DNA of 19,957 nt from Citromicrobium sp. (GTDB lineage: Bacteria; Pseudomonadota; Alphaproteobacteria; Sphingomonadales; Sphingomonadaceae). Below, piece after piece: positions 9,997 through 17,929 of the stretch (its first letter is position 1; each line of letters starts with the position of its first letter). The stretch is taken from the NCBI GenBank assembly GCA_002712945.1, contig PAVA01000061.1, positions 1 through 19,957 of the forward strand, given 5' to 3'. A program made the position numbers and the translations under genes. The notes beneath the pieces were generated by a model. It was given only the letters and a program-made list of their open reading frames with translations. It did not search any database and was not told the DNA's origin.

Positions 9997-11661
9997 TCAC
10001 ACCCCCTCCAGCAGGCGATCCGCCTGCGCGCGGGCTTCGGGCGTAACCTCGGCACCCGAGAGCATGCGCGCGATTTCTTCCTGCCGTCCGTCGGCGTCGA
10101 GCAGTTCGACCGAGGTCTTGGTCACCGTGCCGCTGCTTGCCTTGGCGATGCGGTAGTGGACGCGGCCGCGCGCCGCGACCTGGGGGGAGTGCGTCACCAC
10201 CAGTACTTGTCCGTCGCTCGCGAGCCGCGCCAGCCGCTCGCCGATAGCCGACGCGACCGCCCCGCCCACGCCGCGGTCGATCTCGTCGAAGATCATCGTC
10301 GCCGCGCCGCCCTTCTCCGCCAGCGCCACCTTCAGCGCGAGGATGAAGCGCGACAGCTCGCCGCCGCTGGCAATCTTATTCAAGGGCGCGAAGTCCGCGC
10401 CGGGATTGGTCGCGATCAGGAACTCGACCGAGTCCATTCCGCTCGCGCCCCACTTTTCCTGCGGCAGGGGCTGAACATCCGTGCGGAAGCGCGCGGCATC
10501 CAGCTTCAGCGGTGCAAGCTCTGCCGCAACCGCCTTGTCGAGCGTCCTGGCAGCAGCCTTGCGCGCCTTGCGCAGCCGCGTCGCCGCGCCTTCGTAGGCG
10601 TCGAAAGCCTCGCGTTCTGCAAGGCGCAACGCGTCGAGCTGGGCCTCGCCCCCCTCGATCGCATCGAGCTTGGCGCGCAGTTCGCGCATCTTGTCGGGCA
10701 GTTCGTCGACCTCGCAGCGGTGCTTGCGGGCGAGCGCACGCAGATCGAACAGCCGGGTCTCGGCGGCATCGAGCGCAGCCGGATCGTGGACCAGCGCCTC
10801 GGCGGCCTCCTCCAGCTTGTCCTCCGCCTCGGTCGCTTCGAGGATCGCGCGGTCGAGCGCGCCGAGCGCTTCGGCCAGCAGCTTGTGCTCGCCCGCGATC
10901 CGGTCGAGTCGCCGGGCGGCGGTGCGCAGCTCGCTGAGCGGGGAGTCCGAGCCTTCCCAGATGTGGCGCAGTTCCTCGAGATCGCCCGACAGGCGTTCGC
11001 CCTTCTGCATCGATGCGCGCGCTTCGGCCAGCCGCGCCTCCTCGCCCGCCTGCGGCTCGATGTTGGTCAGCTCGGCGAGATGCGCGAGCAGCAGATCTTG
11101 CTCTGCGCTCGCCGCGTCGATCGCCTCGCGGGCCTCCTCCAGCGCGTCGGATGCATGTTGCCACTCGCGCCATGCGCGCGCGACCCTGGCGGTCTCCGCC
11201 TCGGCAAAACGATCGAGCAGAAGCCGGTGCCCGCGCGGGTTCACCAGGCCACGATCGTCGTGCTGGCCGTGCAATTCGACGAGGATGGGCGCGAGATTGC
11301 GCAGCAGGCCGACGCTGGCCGACTGGTCGTTGACGAAGGCCTTGGAGCCGCCATCGGCCTTCACCTTGCGGCGAATGATGAGAGGCTCGCCCGGCTCGAC
11401 CTCGATTCCGGCATCCTCGAGAACCTCGGCCATGGCGGGTGGCATGGTCGCAAACTCGAAACTGGCAGTGACACTCGCCTGGTCGGCCCCGCTGCGCACC
11501 AGCCCGCTCTCCGCCCGGTTGCCGAGCACCAGCCCCAGCGCATCGAGCAGGATCGACTTGCCCGCCCCCGTCTCACCCGTAAGCACGCCGAGGCCGCGCC
11601 CGAAATCGAGATCGAGCGCTTCGATCAGCACGACATTGCGGACGGCGAGTTGGGTCAGCAT
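9997..11661 (-). CDS. recN: DNA repair protein RecN
   Basis: A 554-residue SMC-like ATPase of the usual RecN length, acting in recombinational repair of double-strand breaks. The Walker A motif GETGAGKS is at residues 29-36, followed by a central region rich in Ala, Glu, Leu and Arg that should form the antiparallel coiled coil (about 150-370). The ABC signature ASGGELSRF lies near 430-438 and the Walker B FDEIDRG near 458-464. The ATG start gives the canonical MLTQLAVRNVVLIE. It lies 114 bases downstream of bamD, a common alphaproteobacterial pairing, and is followed one base later by the Mrr-type nuclease. No LexA-like operator was identified upstream, but a divergent alphaproteobacterial version would be easy to miss. 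Confidence 0.96.
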   Translation of the reverse strand: MLTQLAVRNVVLIEALDLDFGRGLGVLTGETGAGKSILLDALGLVLGNRAESGLVRSGADQASVTASFEFATMPPAMAEVLEDAGIEVEPGEPLIIRRKVKADGGSKAFVNDQSASVGLLRNLAPILVELHGQHDDRGLVNPRGHRLLLDRFAEAETARVARAWREWQHASDALEEAREAIDAASAEQDLLLAHLAELTNIEPQAGEEARLAEARASMQKGERLSGDLEELRHIWEGSDSPLSELRTAARRLDRIAGEHKLLAEALGALDRAILEATEAEDKLEEAAEALVHDPAALDAAETRLFDLRALARKHRCEVDELPDKMRELRAKLDAIEGGEAQLDALRLAEREAFDAYEGAATRLRKARKAAARTLDKAVAAELAPLKLDAARFRTDVQPLPQEKWGASGMDSVEFLIATNPGADFAPLNKIASGGELSRFILALKVALAEKGGAATMIFDEIDRGVGGAVASAIGERLARLASDGQVLVVTHSPQVAARGRVHYRIAKASSGTVTKTSVELLDADGRQEEIARMLSGAEVTPEARAQADRLLEGV

Positions 11662-11775
11662 TGCCCGCGCAGCCTAGCGCGCGCGGAGGCGCGTGTCAGC
11701 GCCGCCCGCAGGCAGAAACCCTTCGTCGATGTGCATAAGCCCGCAGAGGCCGCGGCCCCGATGCCGGGCGCCCTG

Positions 11776-12579
11776 TCAGTCCGCCATTGCGACCTGGGTA
11801 TCGGGCGCGTGGTCCTGCACCAGCTCGAATGCCTTTTCGTACCACTCGCTACCCGGATAGTTCGCGCCGAGCACGGCGGCGTACTTCTTGGCTTCGGTGG
11901 GAATGCCCAGCGCAAGGCTCGTCTCGGTCAGCCGATAGAGCGCTTCGGGCGTATGGCTGGTGGTCTGATAGGTCTCGATTACGTTCTGGAAACGGATCTG
12001 CGCAGCGGTCCACTTGCCCGAACGTTCGTAGAAGCGGCCGATCTCCATTTCCTTGCCGGCAAGGTGATCGTTCACGAGGTCGATCTTGAGCCGCGCGTCG
12101 GAAGCATATTCGGTCTGCGGGAAGCGCCGCTCGACCTCGCGCAGCGCGGCCAGCGCCTGCTCGGTCACCTTCTGGTCGCGCGTCACGTCGCTGATCTGCT
12201 CGTAATAGCTCAGCGCGATCAGGTAATAGGCGTAAGGCGCGTCCTTGTTGCCGGGGTGGATCGACAGGAAGCGCTGCGCGCTCTGGATCGACTTCGCGTA
12301 ATCGCGCGAGACGTAATAGCTGAACGCGCTCATCAGCTGCGCGCGGCGGGCCCAGGGCGAATAGGGATGCTGGCGCTCCACCTCGTCGAACAGCGCGGCG
12401 GCAAGAACCGATTGCCCGCGATCGAGCCGGTCCTTCGCGCTGGCGTAGAGCGTTTCCACGTCGCGCGCGACATAGGCCGTATCGGCGGGGCCTCCGCTGC
12501 CACCGGCACAGGCCGTGGTAAGCGTGGCGAGCGTGCCGAGAACGGCGGCAGCGGCGAACTTCGTGCGCAAGATGGTCAT
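11776..12579 (-). CDS. bamD: Outer membrane protein assembly factor BamD
   Basis: A 267-residue lipoprotein of the BAM complex, which inserts beta-barrel proteins into the outer membrane with BamA. The signal peptide ends in LTTAC, so Cys24 is the probable lipidation site. The rest has the alternating Tyr/Ala/Leu pattern of TPR repeats (for example residues 38-75, 75-110, 120-160 and 180-220), including QHPYSPWARRAQLM and HPGNKDAPYAYYL, which are family-typical. An in-frame extension upstream is ignored because the signal peptide starts at ATG 12579. There is no Shine-Dalgarno site before this ATG; a promoter-like pair sits directly upstream. The next genes on the strand are recN and the nuclease. 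Confidence 0.95.
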   Translation of the reverse strand: MTILRTKFAAAAVLGTLATLTTACAGGSGGPADTAYVARDVETLYASAKDRLDRGQSVLAAALFDEVERQHPYSPWARRAQLMSAFSYYVSRDYAKSIQSAQRFLSIHPGNKDAPYAYYLIALSYYEQISDVTRDQKVTEQALAALREVERRFPQTEYASDARLKIDLVNDHLAGKEMEIGRFYERSGKWTAAQIRFQNVIETYQTTSHTPEALYRLTETSLALGIPTEAKKYAAVLGANYPGSEWYEKAFELVQDHAPDTQVAMAD

Positions 12580-12587
12580 GGGCTGGG

Positions 12588-12616
12588 CGTATAGCGCCGG
12601 GTGCCATGAACGCCAA
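12588..12616 (-). promoter_or_regulatory. Candidate bamD promoter, near-leaderless
   Basis: The minus strand has TTGGCG (12616-12611), exactly 17 bases, then TATACG (12593-12588), the best promoter match in the window. Initiation six to eight bases later would fall at about 12580-12582, against the bamD ATG at 12579, giving an almost leaderless mRNA. The absence of a Shine-Dalgarno site agrees with this. Confidence 0.45.
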
Positions 12617-12647
12617 GTGAAACGCAGGGGGCTGTCCGCCCGCGCGA

Positions 12648-13820
12648 TCAGCCGCCCGACTGGCCGGTCTGGCCGACGGCTTCGACCCCTTCGGGTGCCT
12701 CCCACAGCAGGTGGCGTCCTTCGAGGCTGACGAGGTTCTTCGCGCGGATTACCTCGCCTTTGGTGGTGTAGCCCAGCAATTGCTCGGCATCGAGATGCGG
12801 GTTCACCGCCAGCACGCGCAGTTCCTCGGAAGAGAAATCGCTCAGGCCGCGGGCCCGCTCCTGCCCCTGCTGGTCGTAGATGTGCAGCACGTCGCCACGG
12901 TTGAAATCGCCGTCGATCGAAAGGATGTCCTCACGCCGGATCGAACGGTCGCCATTGGCGAGCTCGTCCGCCAGCGAATCGGACACGCCGATGCTGCCCG
13001 CCATCTGCAGGCGGTTGGCGATCCATTTCTCCCACCCCGAGGTCGGGGTGTCGTGGGCGATGAACTTGGTCGCACGGCGCTCTCCGTCGAGCACCGAGGT
13101 CAGCGGATTATCGGCCTCGCCATGCGCGATATAGGTGGTGGTGCCCGCCTCCTGCGCGATGTTCGCGGCCATCAGCTTGGTCGTCATCCCGCCGGTGCCG
13201 AGCGTGCTCTTGCCTTTCGTCGCCTCCATGAAGGGCGCGACATCGGTGACTTCGGGAATGAACTCCGCCCCCTCCTCGTCCGGGTGACGATCGTAGAGAC
13301 CATCGACTTCGGTCAGGATGATGAAATCCCTGGCATCGACCATCTGCGCCACCTTTGCCGCCAGCCGGTCGTTGTCGCCGACGCGGATTTCCTCGGTCGT
13401 GATCGTGTCGTTCTCGTTGACGATCGGGACGACATTGGCTTCCAGCAGGCGGAACACGGTGTTGCGGGTGTTGAGGAAGCGGCGGTGGTCCTCGAAATCG
13501 CCCAGCGTCAGCAGAACCTGCGCGATCTCGAAATCGAATTCGTGCCCGATCTGCTTGTAGGCATTGGTCAGCAAAGGCATCCCGCAGGCGGCGGCGGCCT
13601 GCTTGTCGCTGACGCCCGCCGTTTCGGGCCGCTCGCCGACAATCTTGAGCCCGAGCGCGACCGCGCCCGAACTGCACAGGATCACGTTGATATTGCGCTC
13701 GCGCAGCTTGGCGACGTCCTCCAGCAGGCGCTGGATGAACCCGAAACGGGGCGTCAGGCGTTCGCTGTTCGCAACCAGGGTGGAGCCGATCTTGACGACA
13801 ACTGTATGCGATTGCGACAT
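12648..13820 (-). CDS. proB: Glutamate 5-kinase ProB with C-terminal PUA domain
   Basis: A 390-residue enzyme for the first step of proline synthesis, ATP-dependent phosphorylation of glutamate to glutamyl 5-phosphate. The amino-acid kinase domain shows VVVKIGSTL at residues 7-15, SSGAVALG at 50-57, NENDT near 139-143, GDNDRLAAKVA near 152-162 and GTGGMTTK near 216-223. The C-terminal ~110 residues form the PUA domain seen in long ProB forms (FNRGDVLHIYD and RGLSDFSSEEL are typical). It is transcribed away from proC-proA across a 182-base gap. bamD follows 68 bases downstream on the same strand. Feedback inhibition by proline is known for the family but is not readable here. Confidence 0.97.
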   Translation of the reverse strand: MSQSHTVVVKIGSTLVANSERLTPRFGFIQRLLEDVAKLRERNINVILCSSGAVALGLKIVGERPETAGVSDKQAAAACGMPLLTNAYKQIGHEFDFEIAQVLLTLGDFEDHRRFLNTRNTVFRLLEANVVPIVNENDTITTEEIRVGDNDRLAAKVAQMVDARDFIILTEVDGLYDRHPDEEGAEFIPEVTDVAPFMEATKGKSTLGTGGMTTKLMAANIAQEAGTTTYIAHGEADNPLTSVLDGERRATKFIAHDTPTSGWEKWIANRLQMAGSIGVSDSLADELANGDRSIRREDILSIDGDFNRGDVLHIYDQQGQERARGLSDFSSEELRVLAVNPHLDAEQLLGYTTKGEVIRAKNLVSLEGRHLLWEAPEGVEAVGQTGQSGG

Positions 13821-14002
13821 TTTCTATCCATCTTTGCGGCAGAAGAGTGGCGCGGACATAGGCACGGGTGCCGTACTGCACAACCCACTGGAAAAAATTG
13901 CACGGCTGTGTTATAAAAGAATAACAAGATCGAATATGTGACACGCAGCCGCGCCGGATGGTTGCAGGTAGCGTGTTACGAAAAAACTAATGGAGAGACG
14001 TT
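13821..14002 (+). promoter_or_regulatory. Divergent proB / proC intergenic region
   Basis: This 182-base gap must hold promoters for both directions of the proline genes. An AT-rich island at about 13890-13940 interrupts the GC-rich background. Towards proB the minus strand has TTGTGC (13883-13878), 17 bases and TATGTC (13860-13855). Towards proC the plus strand has TTGCAC (13898-13903), 16 bases and AATAAC (13920-13925). Both matches are partial. GGAGAG at 13992-13997 is a good ribosome site for proC. No obvious attenuator or riboswitch structure was seen. Confidence 0.4.
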
Positions 14003-14788
14003 ATCCCTCAGAATATTCTTTTGATCGGCTGCGGTAAAATGGGCGGCGCGTTGCTCGAATACTGGAAGAAGGGCGACGAAAGCTTTACGATCGTCGACCC
14101 CTTTCTTGAAAAGGCGCCCGAAGGTGTGCGTCTGGTCAAGGAAAAGGGCGATCTGGGCGACGTGCGCTTCGATGTCATCATCGTCGCGATCAAGCCGCAG
14201 ATGATCGACGACATCCTGCCCGACTACGCGCCGATCCTGTCCGAGAACGGCTATGTGATCTCGATGGCGGCGGGCGCTTCCATCGCACGCCTGTCCAAAG
14301 TGATGGGCGATGCGCCGGTCATCCGCATCATGCCCAACCTGCCCGCCTTCGTGGGCAAGGCGACCAACGGCCTCGTCGCGGGGCCCGGCGTCACCGACGC
14401 GCAGCGCAAGCACGCCACCGCGATGATGGAGCGCACCGGCACCGTGGTCGAGGTGGACGACGAGGACCAGCTCGACCGCGTAACCGCCGTAGCCGGCTCC
14501 GGACCGGGCTACGTCTTCGAGCTGGCGCGCGCCTATGTCGCGGCTGCCGAAGGTCTCGGCTTCTCGCACGAACAGGCCCGTGCGCTGGTGCTCGGCACGC
14601 TCGAAGGCACGATCGCGATGGCGATCGATCAGGACGGCCAGACGCTGGAGGAGCTGCGCAATTCGGTCACCAGCAAGGGCGGCACCACTGCCGCCGGGCT
14701 CGATGCGCTGAACGGCGACGGCGCCATCTCGCGCAAGTTCGAGGAAACGCTTGCAGCGGCCTACAAGCGCGCCGTCGAACTGCGCTAG
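14003..14788 (+). CDS. proC: Pyrroline-5-carboxylate reductase ProC, apparent ATC start
   Basis: A 261-residue enzyme that reduces 1-pyrroline-5-carboxylate to proline with NAD(P)H, the last step of proline synthesis. The nucleotide-binding loop IGCGKMGGAL is at the N-terminus; AVAGSGPGYVFEL and VTSKGGTTAAGLDAL are the family signatures. The frame has no ATG, GTG or TTG before the TTG at 14021, which cuts off most of the first Rossmann strand and has no ribosome site. The residues before it, PQNILL, match the expected N-terminus, and the codon where Met is expected is ATC at 14003, five bases after GGAGAG. An in-frame TAA at 13988 blocks further extension. ATC initiation, a point mutation or a base-calling error are the options. 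proA follows 90 bases later. Confidence 0.92.
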   Translation: MPQNILLIGCGKMGGALLEYWKKGDESFTIVDPFLEKAPEGVRLVKEKGDLGDVRFDVIIVAIKPQMIDDILPDYAPILSENGYVISMAAGASIARLSKVMGDAPVIRIMPNLPAFVGKATNGLVAGPGVTDAQRKHATAMMERTGTVVEVDDEDQLDRVTAVAGSGPGYVFELARAYVAAAEGLGFSHEQARALVLGTLEGTIAMAIDQDGQTLEELRNSVTSKGGTTAAGLDALNGDGAISRKFEETLAAAYKRAVELR

Positions 14789-14878
14789 CGCGCCCCTTTC
14801 GCTTCGCGCGGAACCCGCGCCCCTGCTTGCCCGTCTATTCAGTGAGACACGATAAAAACAGATCCGAAGAGGACCACC

Positions 14879-16144
14879 ATGAACGACCAGACCCTCGACC
14901 CCGCCATCCATATCCACGAGCTCGGGCGCAATGCGCGCGCCGCCGCCAAGGGCCTGCTGACCGCGTCGACCGACGCCAAGAACCCCGCCCTGCGCGCTGC
15001 CGCCAAGGCGCTGCGCGATAGCGAAGCCGAGCTGCTCGATGCCAATGCCAAGGACGTCGAAAGCGTCGCTGGCAAGAAGCCCGACAGCTTCGTCGACCGC
15101 CTGAAGCTGACGCCCGACCGGATCGAGGGCATGGCAAGCGCGCTCGAACAGATCGCCGAGCTGCCCGATCCGGTAGGCCGCCAGCTCGCCAGCTTCGACC
15201 GGCCCAACGGCCTCAAGATCGAGCGCGTGGCGGTGCCCATCGGCGTGATCGGCATGATCTACGAATCGCGGCCCAACGTGGGCGCGGACGCATCGGCGCT
15301 GTGTCTCAAGAGCGGCAACGCGGTGATCCTGCGCGGCGGTTCCGAAAGCCGCAATTCGACCCGCGTGATCGTGCGCTGCATGCAAGCGGGCCTGAAGGAA
15401 GCGGGCCTCCCCGAGCACGCCGTCCAGACCGTCGGCACGACCGACCGCGCCGCGGTGGCCGAGCTGCTCAAGGCCGACGAGTTCGTCGACCTCGTCATCC
15501 CGCGCGGCGGGCGTGGCCTCGTCGAGCTGGTCCGCGACCAGGCCAGCGTGCCCACGCTCCTCCACCTCGACGGCAACTGCCACACCTACGTCCATGCCAA
15601 GGCCGATCTCGACAAGGCGGCCGAAGTCATCCGCAACGCCAAGCTGCGCCGGACCGGCGTGTGCGGGGCGACCGAGAGCATCGTGGTCGACCGTGCGGTG
15701 GCCGACGAAGCCATCCCCAAGATCGCGGCGATCTTCGGTGACGATTGCGAGCTGCGCGGCGACGAGACCGCCGTGTCCATCGCGCCCAGGATCAAGCCCG
15801 CGACGGACGAAGACTGGGGCACCGAGTATCTCGACCCCATCGCGAGCGTGAAGGTGGTCGACGGCCTCGACGAGGCGATCGACTGGGTCGACACCTATTC
15901 GAGCCACCACACCGACGCGATCATCACCGAGGACGAGGACGCGGCGCGCAAGTTCATGACCAGCATCGACAGCGCGATCCTGATGCACAACGCCTCCACC
16001 CAGTTCGCGGACGGCGGCGAGTTCGGCATGGGTGCGGAGATCGGCATCGCGACCGGCAAGATGCACGCACGCGGCCCCGTCGGCCTCGAACAGCTGACCA
16101 GCTACAAGTACCTCGTCCACGGCTCGGGCCAGACGCGGCCCTGA
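14879..16144 (+). CDS. proA: Gamma-glutamyl phosphate reductase ProA
   Basis: A 421-residue enzyme reducing glutamyl 5-phosphate to glutamate 5-semialdehyde with NADPH, the second step of proline synthesis. It has the aldehyde-dehydrogenase-superfamily layout: [15 protein letters not shown] near residues 120-134, LRGGSES near 151-157, PRGGRGLV near 207-214 and the catalytic Cys262 in [10 protein letters not shown]. The C-terminus with SSHHTDAI and [19 protein letters not shown] is the standard ProA ending. GAGGA lies about six bases before the ATG. With proC upstream and proB divergent, all three proline genes are adjacent. The 90-base gap after proC holds no convincing terminator, so proC and proA are probably one transcript ending at the terminator at 16216. 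Confidence 0.97.
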   Translation: MNDQTLDPAIHIHELGRNARAAAKGLLTASTDAKNPALRAAAKALRDSEAELLDANAKDVESVAGKKPDSFVDRLKLTPDRIEGMASALEQIAELPDPVGRQLASFDRPNGLKIERVAVPIGVIGMIYESRPNVGADASALCLKSGNAVILRGGSESRNSTRVIVRCMQAGLKEAGLPEHAVQTVGTTDRAAVAELLKADEFVDLVIPRGGRGLVELVRDQASVPTLLHLDGNCHTYVHAKADLDKAAEVIRNAKLRRTGVCGATESIVVDRAVADEAIPKIAAIFGDDCELRGDETAVSIAPRIKPATDEDWGTEYLDPIASVKVVDGLDEAIDWVDTYSSHHTDAIITEDEDAARKFMTSIDSAILMHNASTQFADGGEFGMGAEIGIATGKMHARGPVGLEQLTSYKYLVHGSGQTRP

Positions 16145-16151
16145 CACACCT

Positions 16152-16162
16152 GACACAGTGTC
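16152..16162. repeat. Short perfect palindrome after proA
   Basis: GACAC-A-GTGTC, a five-base inverted repeat with a one-base centre, starts eight bases after the proA stop. It is too short and T-poor for a terminator and could be a protein site or chance. Confidence 0.3.
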
Positions 16163-16215
16163 TTAAGGCCAAAAACCTGCCCTCTCGAAATGAGGCTGAG
16201 GCACACGGCAAAGAG

Positions 16216-16245
16216 GGGGCGGGCCACCATGGCTCGCCCCTTTTT
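16216..16245 (+). terminator. Rho-independent terminator downstream of proA
   Basis: Left arm GGGGCGGGCC (16216-16225), loop ACCAT, right arm GGCTCGCCCC (16231-16240) form a ten-base-pair stem with one G-U pair, followed at once by TTTTT (16241-16245). It is the only textbook intrinsic terminator in the window and should end the proC-proA transcript. Confidence 0.85.
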
Positions 16246-16383
16246 CGTGAGCGCCCGATGGGGGTGGCAGGCGCAGGATCGACGCATTGAAAGATCGGCT
16301 GCCCAGTTAGCGGGTTGGGAGCGTGTAGGACAGTTCGCGATGGACCGCGCGCTCAACGGCGTCGACGTGCCCGTCTACTCCGT

Positions 16384-16430
16384 AGCCTGTCCTGAGCGCC
16401 TGCCTTGGCAGGCAGCCGAAGGGGCAGGCT
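16384..16430. repeat. REP-like nested palindrome
   Basis: An outer inverted repeat (AGCCTGTCC at 16384-16392 against GGGGCAGGCT at 16421-16430) encloses a perfect inner one, GCCTGCC-TT-GGCAGGC (16398-16413). The edges CCTGTCCTGAGC and CCGAAGGGGC resemble a dispersed repeat type common in sphingomonad genomes. It lies in the 350-base gene-free stretch after proA, which otherwise holds only the short palindrome, the terminator and the next repeat. No transposase is near. Confidence 0.6.
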
Positions 16431-16473
16431 GGTCGGCACGCGGACCACCTGTAACGACCGCCTGCGTCGCCTG

Positions 16474-16491
16474 CCCCCGCGAAGGCGGGGG
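16474..16491. repeat. REP-like hairpin CCCCCGC/GCGGGGG
   Basis: CCCCCGC (16474-16480), loop GAAG, GCGGGGG (16485-16491) form a perfect seven-pair stem. A closely related hairpin is found at 19430-19447 inside the lepA tail duplication, which supports a dispersed element. Its right arm sits three bases before the first ATG of the small downstream frame. Confidence 0.65.
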
Positions 16492-16494
16492 TTC

Positions 16495-16845
16495 ATGCTG
16501 CGCAACCGCGCACCCGATCGGTTTGCGGAGGGCCGCGCAAAAGGCCTCAACGCGGTCGGCCAGATGGAGCTGAAGCGGCTGAAGAAACAATGGCGCGAGG
16601 AGTACGAGCGCGAGCAGGCACAGGGCGGCGAGGCCCGCGTGTTCGCCTCGATCGAGGCCAAGATCGCCAAGGAGCACCAGCGCCGCCTCGACTCAATGAG
16701 CCCCCGCGCCCGCGCGGCCTGGGACGCCTTCAAGGCCATCGAGGCCGAGGACCAGGCCGCAGGCTACCGCTGGTGCGAGGACCCGGAGCATCCGAAATAC
16801 GATGCGGGGGCGGATGAGAGTGGCGGAGATGACGGGTCAGTATGA
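16495..16845 (+). CDS. Small highly charged hypothetical protein
   Basis: A frame of 116 residues from ATG 16495, or 93 from ATG 16564 (MELKRLKKQWREEYERE). It is not assigned to a family. It is rich in Glu, Lys, Arg and Ala, predicted mostly helical, with SMSPRARAAWDAFKAIEAED in the middle and a Cys-containing RWCEDPEHPKYDAG segment near the end, followed by an acidic tail. Neither start has a good ribosome site; the first ATG abuts a REP-like hairpin and may be accidental, so the shorter form is quite possible. Coding is supported by codon pattern and by the coherent charged helix. It is convergent with the LysR gene 36 bases away. Confidence 0.55.
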   Translation: MLRNRAPDRFAEGRAKGLNAVGQMELKRLKKQWREEYEREQAQGGEARVFASIEAKIAKEHQRRLDSMSPRARAAWDAFKAIEAEDQAAGYRWCEDPEHPKYDAGADESGGDDGSV

Positions 16846-16881
16846 CCCCCGCGCAACGCCCTAGCCGGACCTTTCATTGAC

Positions 16882-17799
16882 CTAGTCCGACCGGAGTGGC
16901 TTCATTTCGCGAATAAGGTCAATCAAGAGCCGCAGCGCCGTAGGGACCTGTCTACGGCTCGCATAGTAGGCGTAAAATCCCTCGCCCATTGATGCCCAAT
17001 CCTCCAGTACGAACTCCAGTTCACCGCGGTCGACGTGCCTTCGCAATACCGGCTCCGCGCCATAGGTTATTCCGCAGCCCGCGATCGCGAGCCCCATCCC
17101 CGCATTGCTCTCATCCACGGTCAACGGGTGCGGCGGCTCGACGGAGATTGCTTCGTTTCCGCGCTCGAACTCCCATTTGTAAATCTGGTCGTTGCCCAGC
17201 CGGATGCCGATACACTGGTGGCCCTCAAGCTCGGTTGGGTGCGATGGCCTGCCATATCGATCGAGATAATCGGGCGCGGCCGCCGCCGACCAGCGTATTG
17301 GGCCGGACAGGGGGCGAGCGACCATGTCTTCGGGTACGGTGCCACCATAGCGAATACCCGCGTCGAAACCTCTCGCCGTGATATCGAGCAGGCGATTATC
17401 GACGCTGATGTCGATCTCGATATCAGGATAGCGAGAAACGAATTCCGGCATCACCGGCACGATCAGTAATGGCACTGCATCACCCAGCGCATTGATCCTG
17501 ATCCGGCCTGCCGGACGGTCCCGCAATCGGTCAAGCGATTGCGATGCTTCCCCGATGGCGCGCATCGGCCCGTCGATCGCCGCCAACAGATCCTCGCCCG
17601 CCGCCGTGAGGGTGACACTGCGAGTGGTTCTGTTCAACAATCGCACATCGCGGCGCGTTTCTAGCGCGCTCATCGCGTGGCTGAGCGCGGATGGCGTGAC
17701 ACCGATCTCCTGCGCCGCCCTCCGGAAGCTGCGATGGCGCGCGATAGCGATGAAATAGGCGAAGTCCGCGAGGTCCGTTCTGCTGATCTGCATCATCAT
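16882..17799 (-). CDS. LysR-family transcriptional regulator
   Basis: A 305-residue LysR-type regulator. The N-terminal winged helix-turn-helix spans about residues 8-66, with SFRRAAQEIGVTPSALSHAMSALE-type recognition-helix sequence at 24-47 and LLNRTTRSVTLTAAG at 54-68, both highly typical. A linker leads into the substrate-binding domain (about 95-300), which senses a small-molecule inducer. Three consecutive Met codons (17799, 17796, 17793) are all possible starts. It is divergent from the cupin and aldo/keto reductase genes; LysR proteins commonly control the divergent neighbour and themselves, so these two genes are its likely targets. The inducer is unknown. Confidence 0.93.
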   Translation of the reverse strand: MMMQISRTDLADFAYFIAIARHRSFRRAAQEIGVTPSALSHAMSALETRRDVRLLNRTTRSVTLTAAGEDLLAAIDGPMRAIGEASQSLDRLRDRPAGRIRINALGDAVPLLIVPVMPEFVSRYPDIEIDISVDNRLLDITARGFDAGIRYGGTVPEDMVARPLSGPIRWSAAAAPDYLDRYGRPSHPTELEGHQCIGIRLGNDQIYKWEFERGNEAISVEPPHPLTVDESNAGMGLAIAGCGITYGAEPVLRRHVDRGELEFVLEDWASMGEGFYAYYASRRQVPTALRLLIDLIREMKPLRSD

Positions 17800-17929
17800 C
17801 CGATAGCCGATTGCTGAATGCGCTTCATCACTTCATTGCCGCGCGGCTATCTTATCCCCGTGAGCGACGCCCATTATTTCCAGAGCGAGCCAAGTGTGGA
17901 CGGGAGATCCGCATTGAGAGGACCGAAAC
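17800..17929. promoter_or_regulatory. Divergent lysR / cupin intergenic region
   Basis: This 130-base gap is where a LysR protein would be expected to bind. The segment AATG-N13-CATT near 17817-17837 is a loose dyad, but no clear T-N11-A box could be fixed. TTCATC, 17 bases, CTATCT is a weak promoter-like pair towards the cupin gene. GAGAGGA seven to ten bases before ATG 17930 is a good ribosome site. Confidence 0.35.

Noticed and set aside
9817..12594. 925-codon plus-strand frame across recN and bamD
   Set aside because: Very long, but it is the antisense of two well-supported genes and contains no coherent domain.
12630..12660. Possible terminator after proB
   Set aside because: Only a four-pair GGGC/GCCC match without a T tract could be found, too weak to list.
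13976..16156. 726-codon minus-strand frame opposite proC and proA
   Set aside because: Shadow frame; its sequence is Gly/Arg/His-rich with no motifs, while the opposite strand encodes complete ProC and ProA.
16384..16500. CRISPR or insertion-sequence ends
   Set aside because: There is no regularly spaced repeat-spacer array, no target duplication and no transposase; REP-like palindromes fit better.
16190..16573. Plus-strand frame beginning near the proA terminator
   Set aside because: It runs through the terminator and REP-like repeats, has Arg/Trp-rich composition and no ribosome site.
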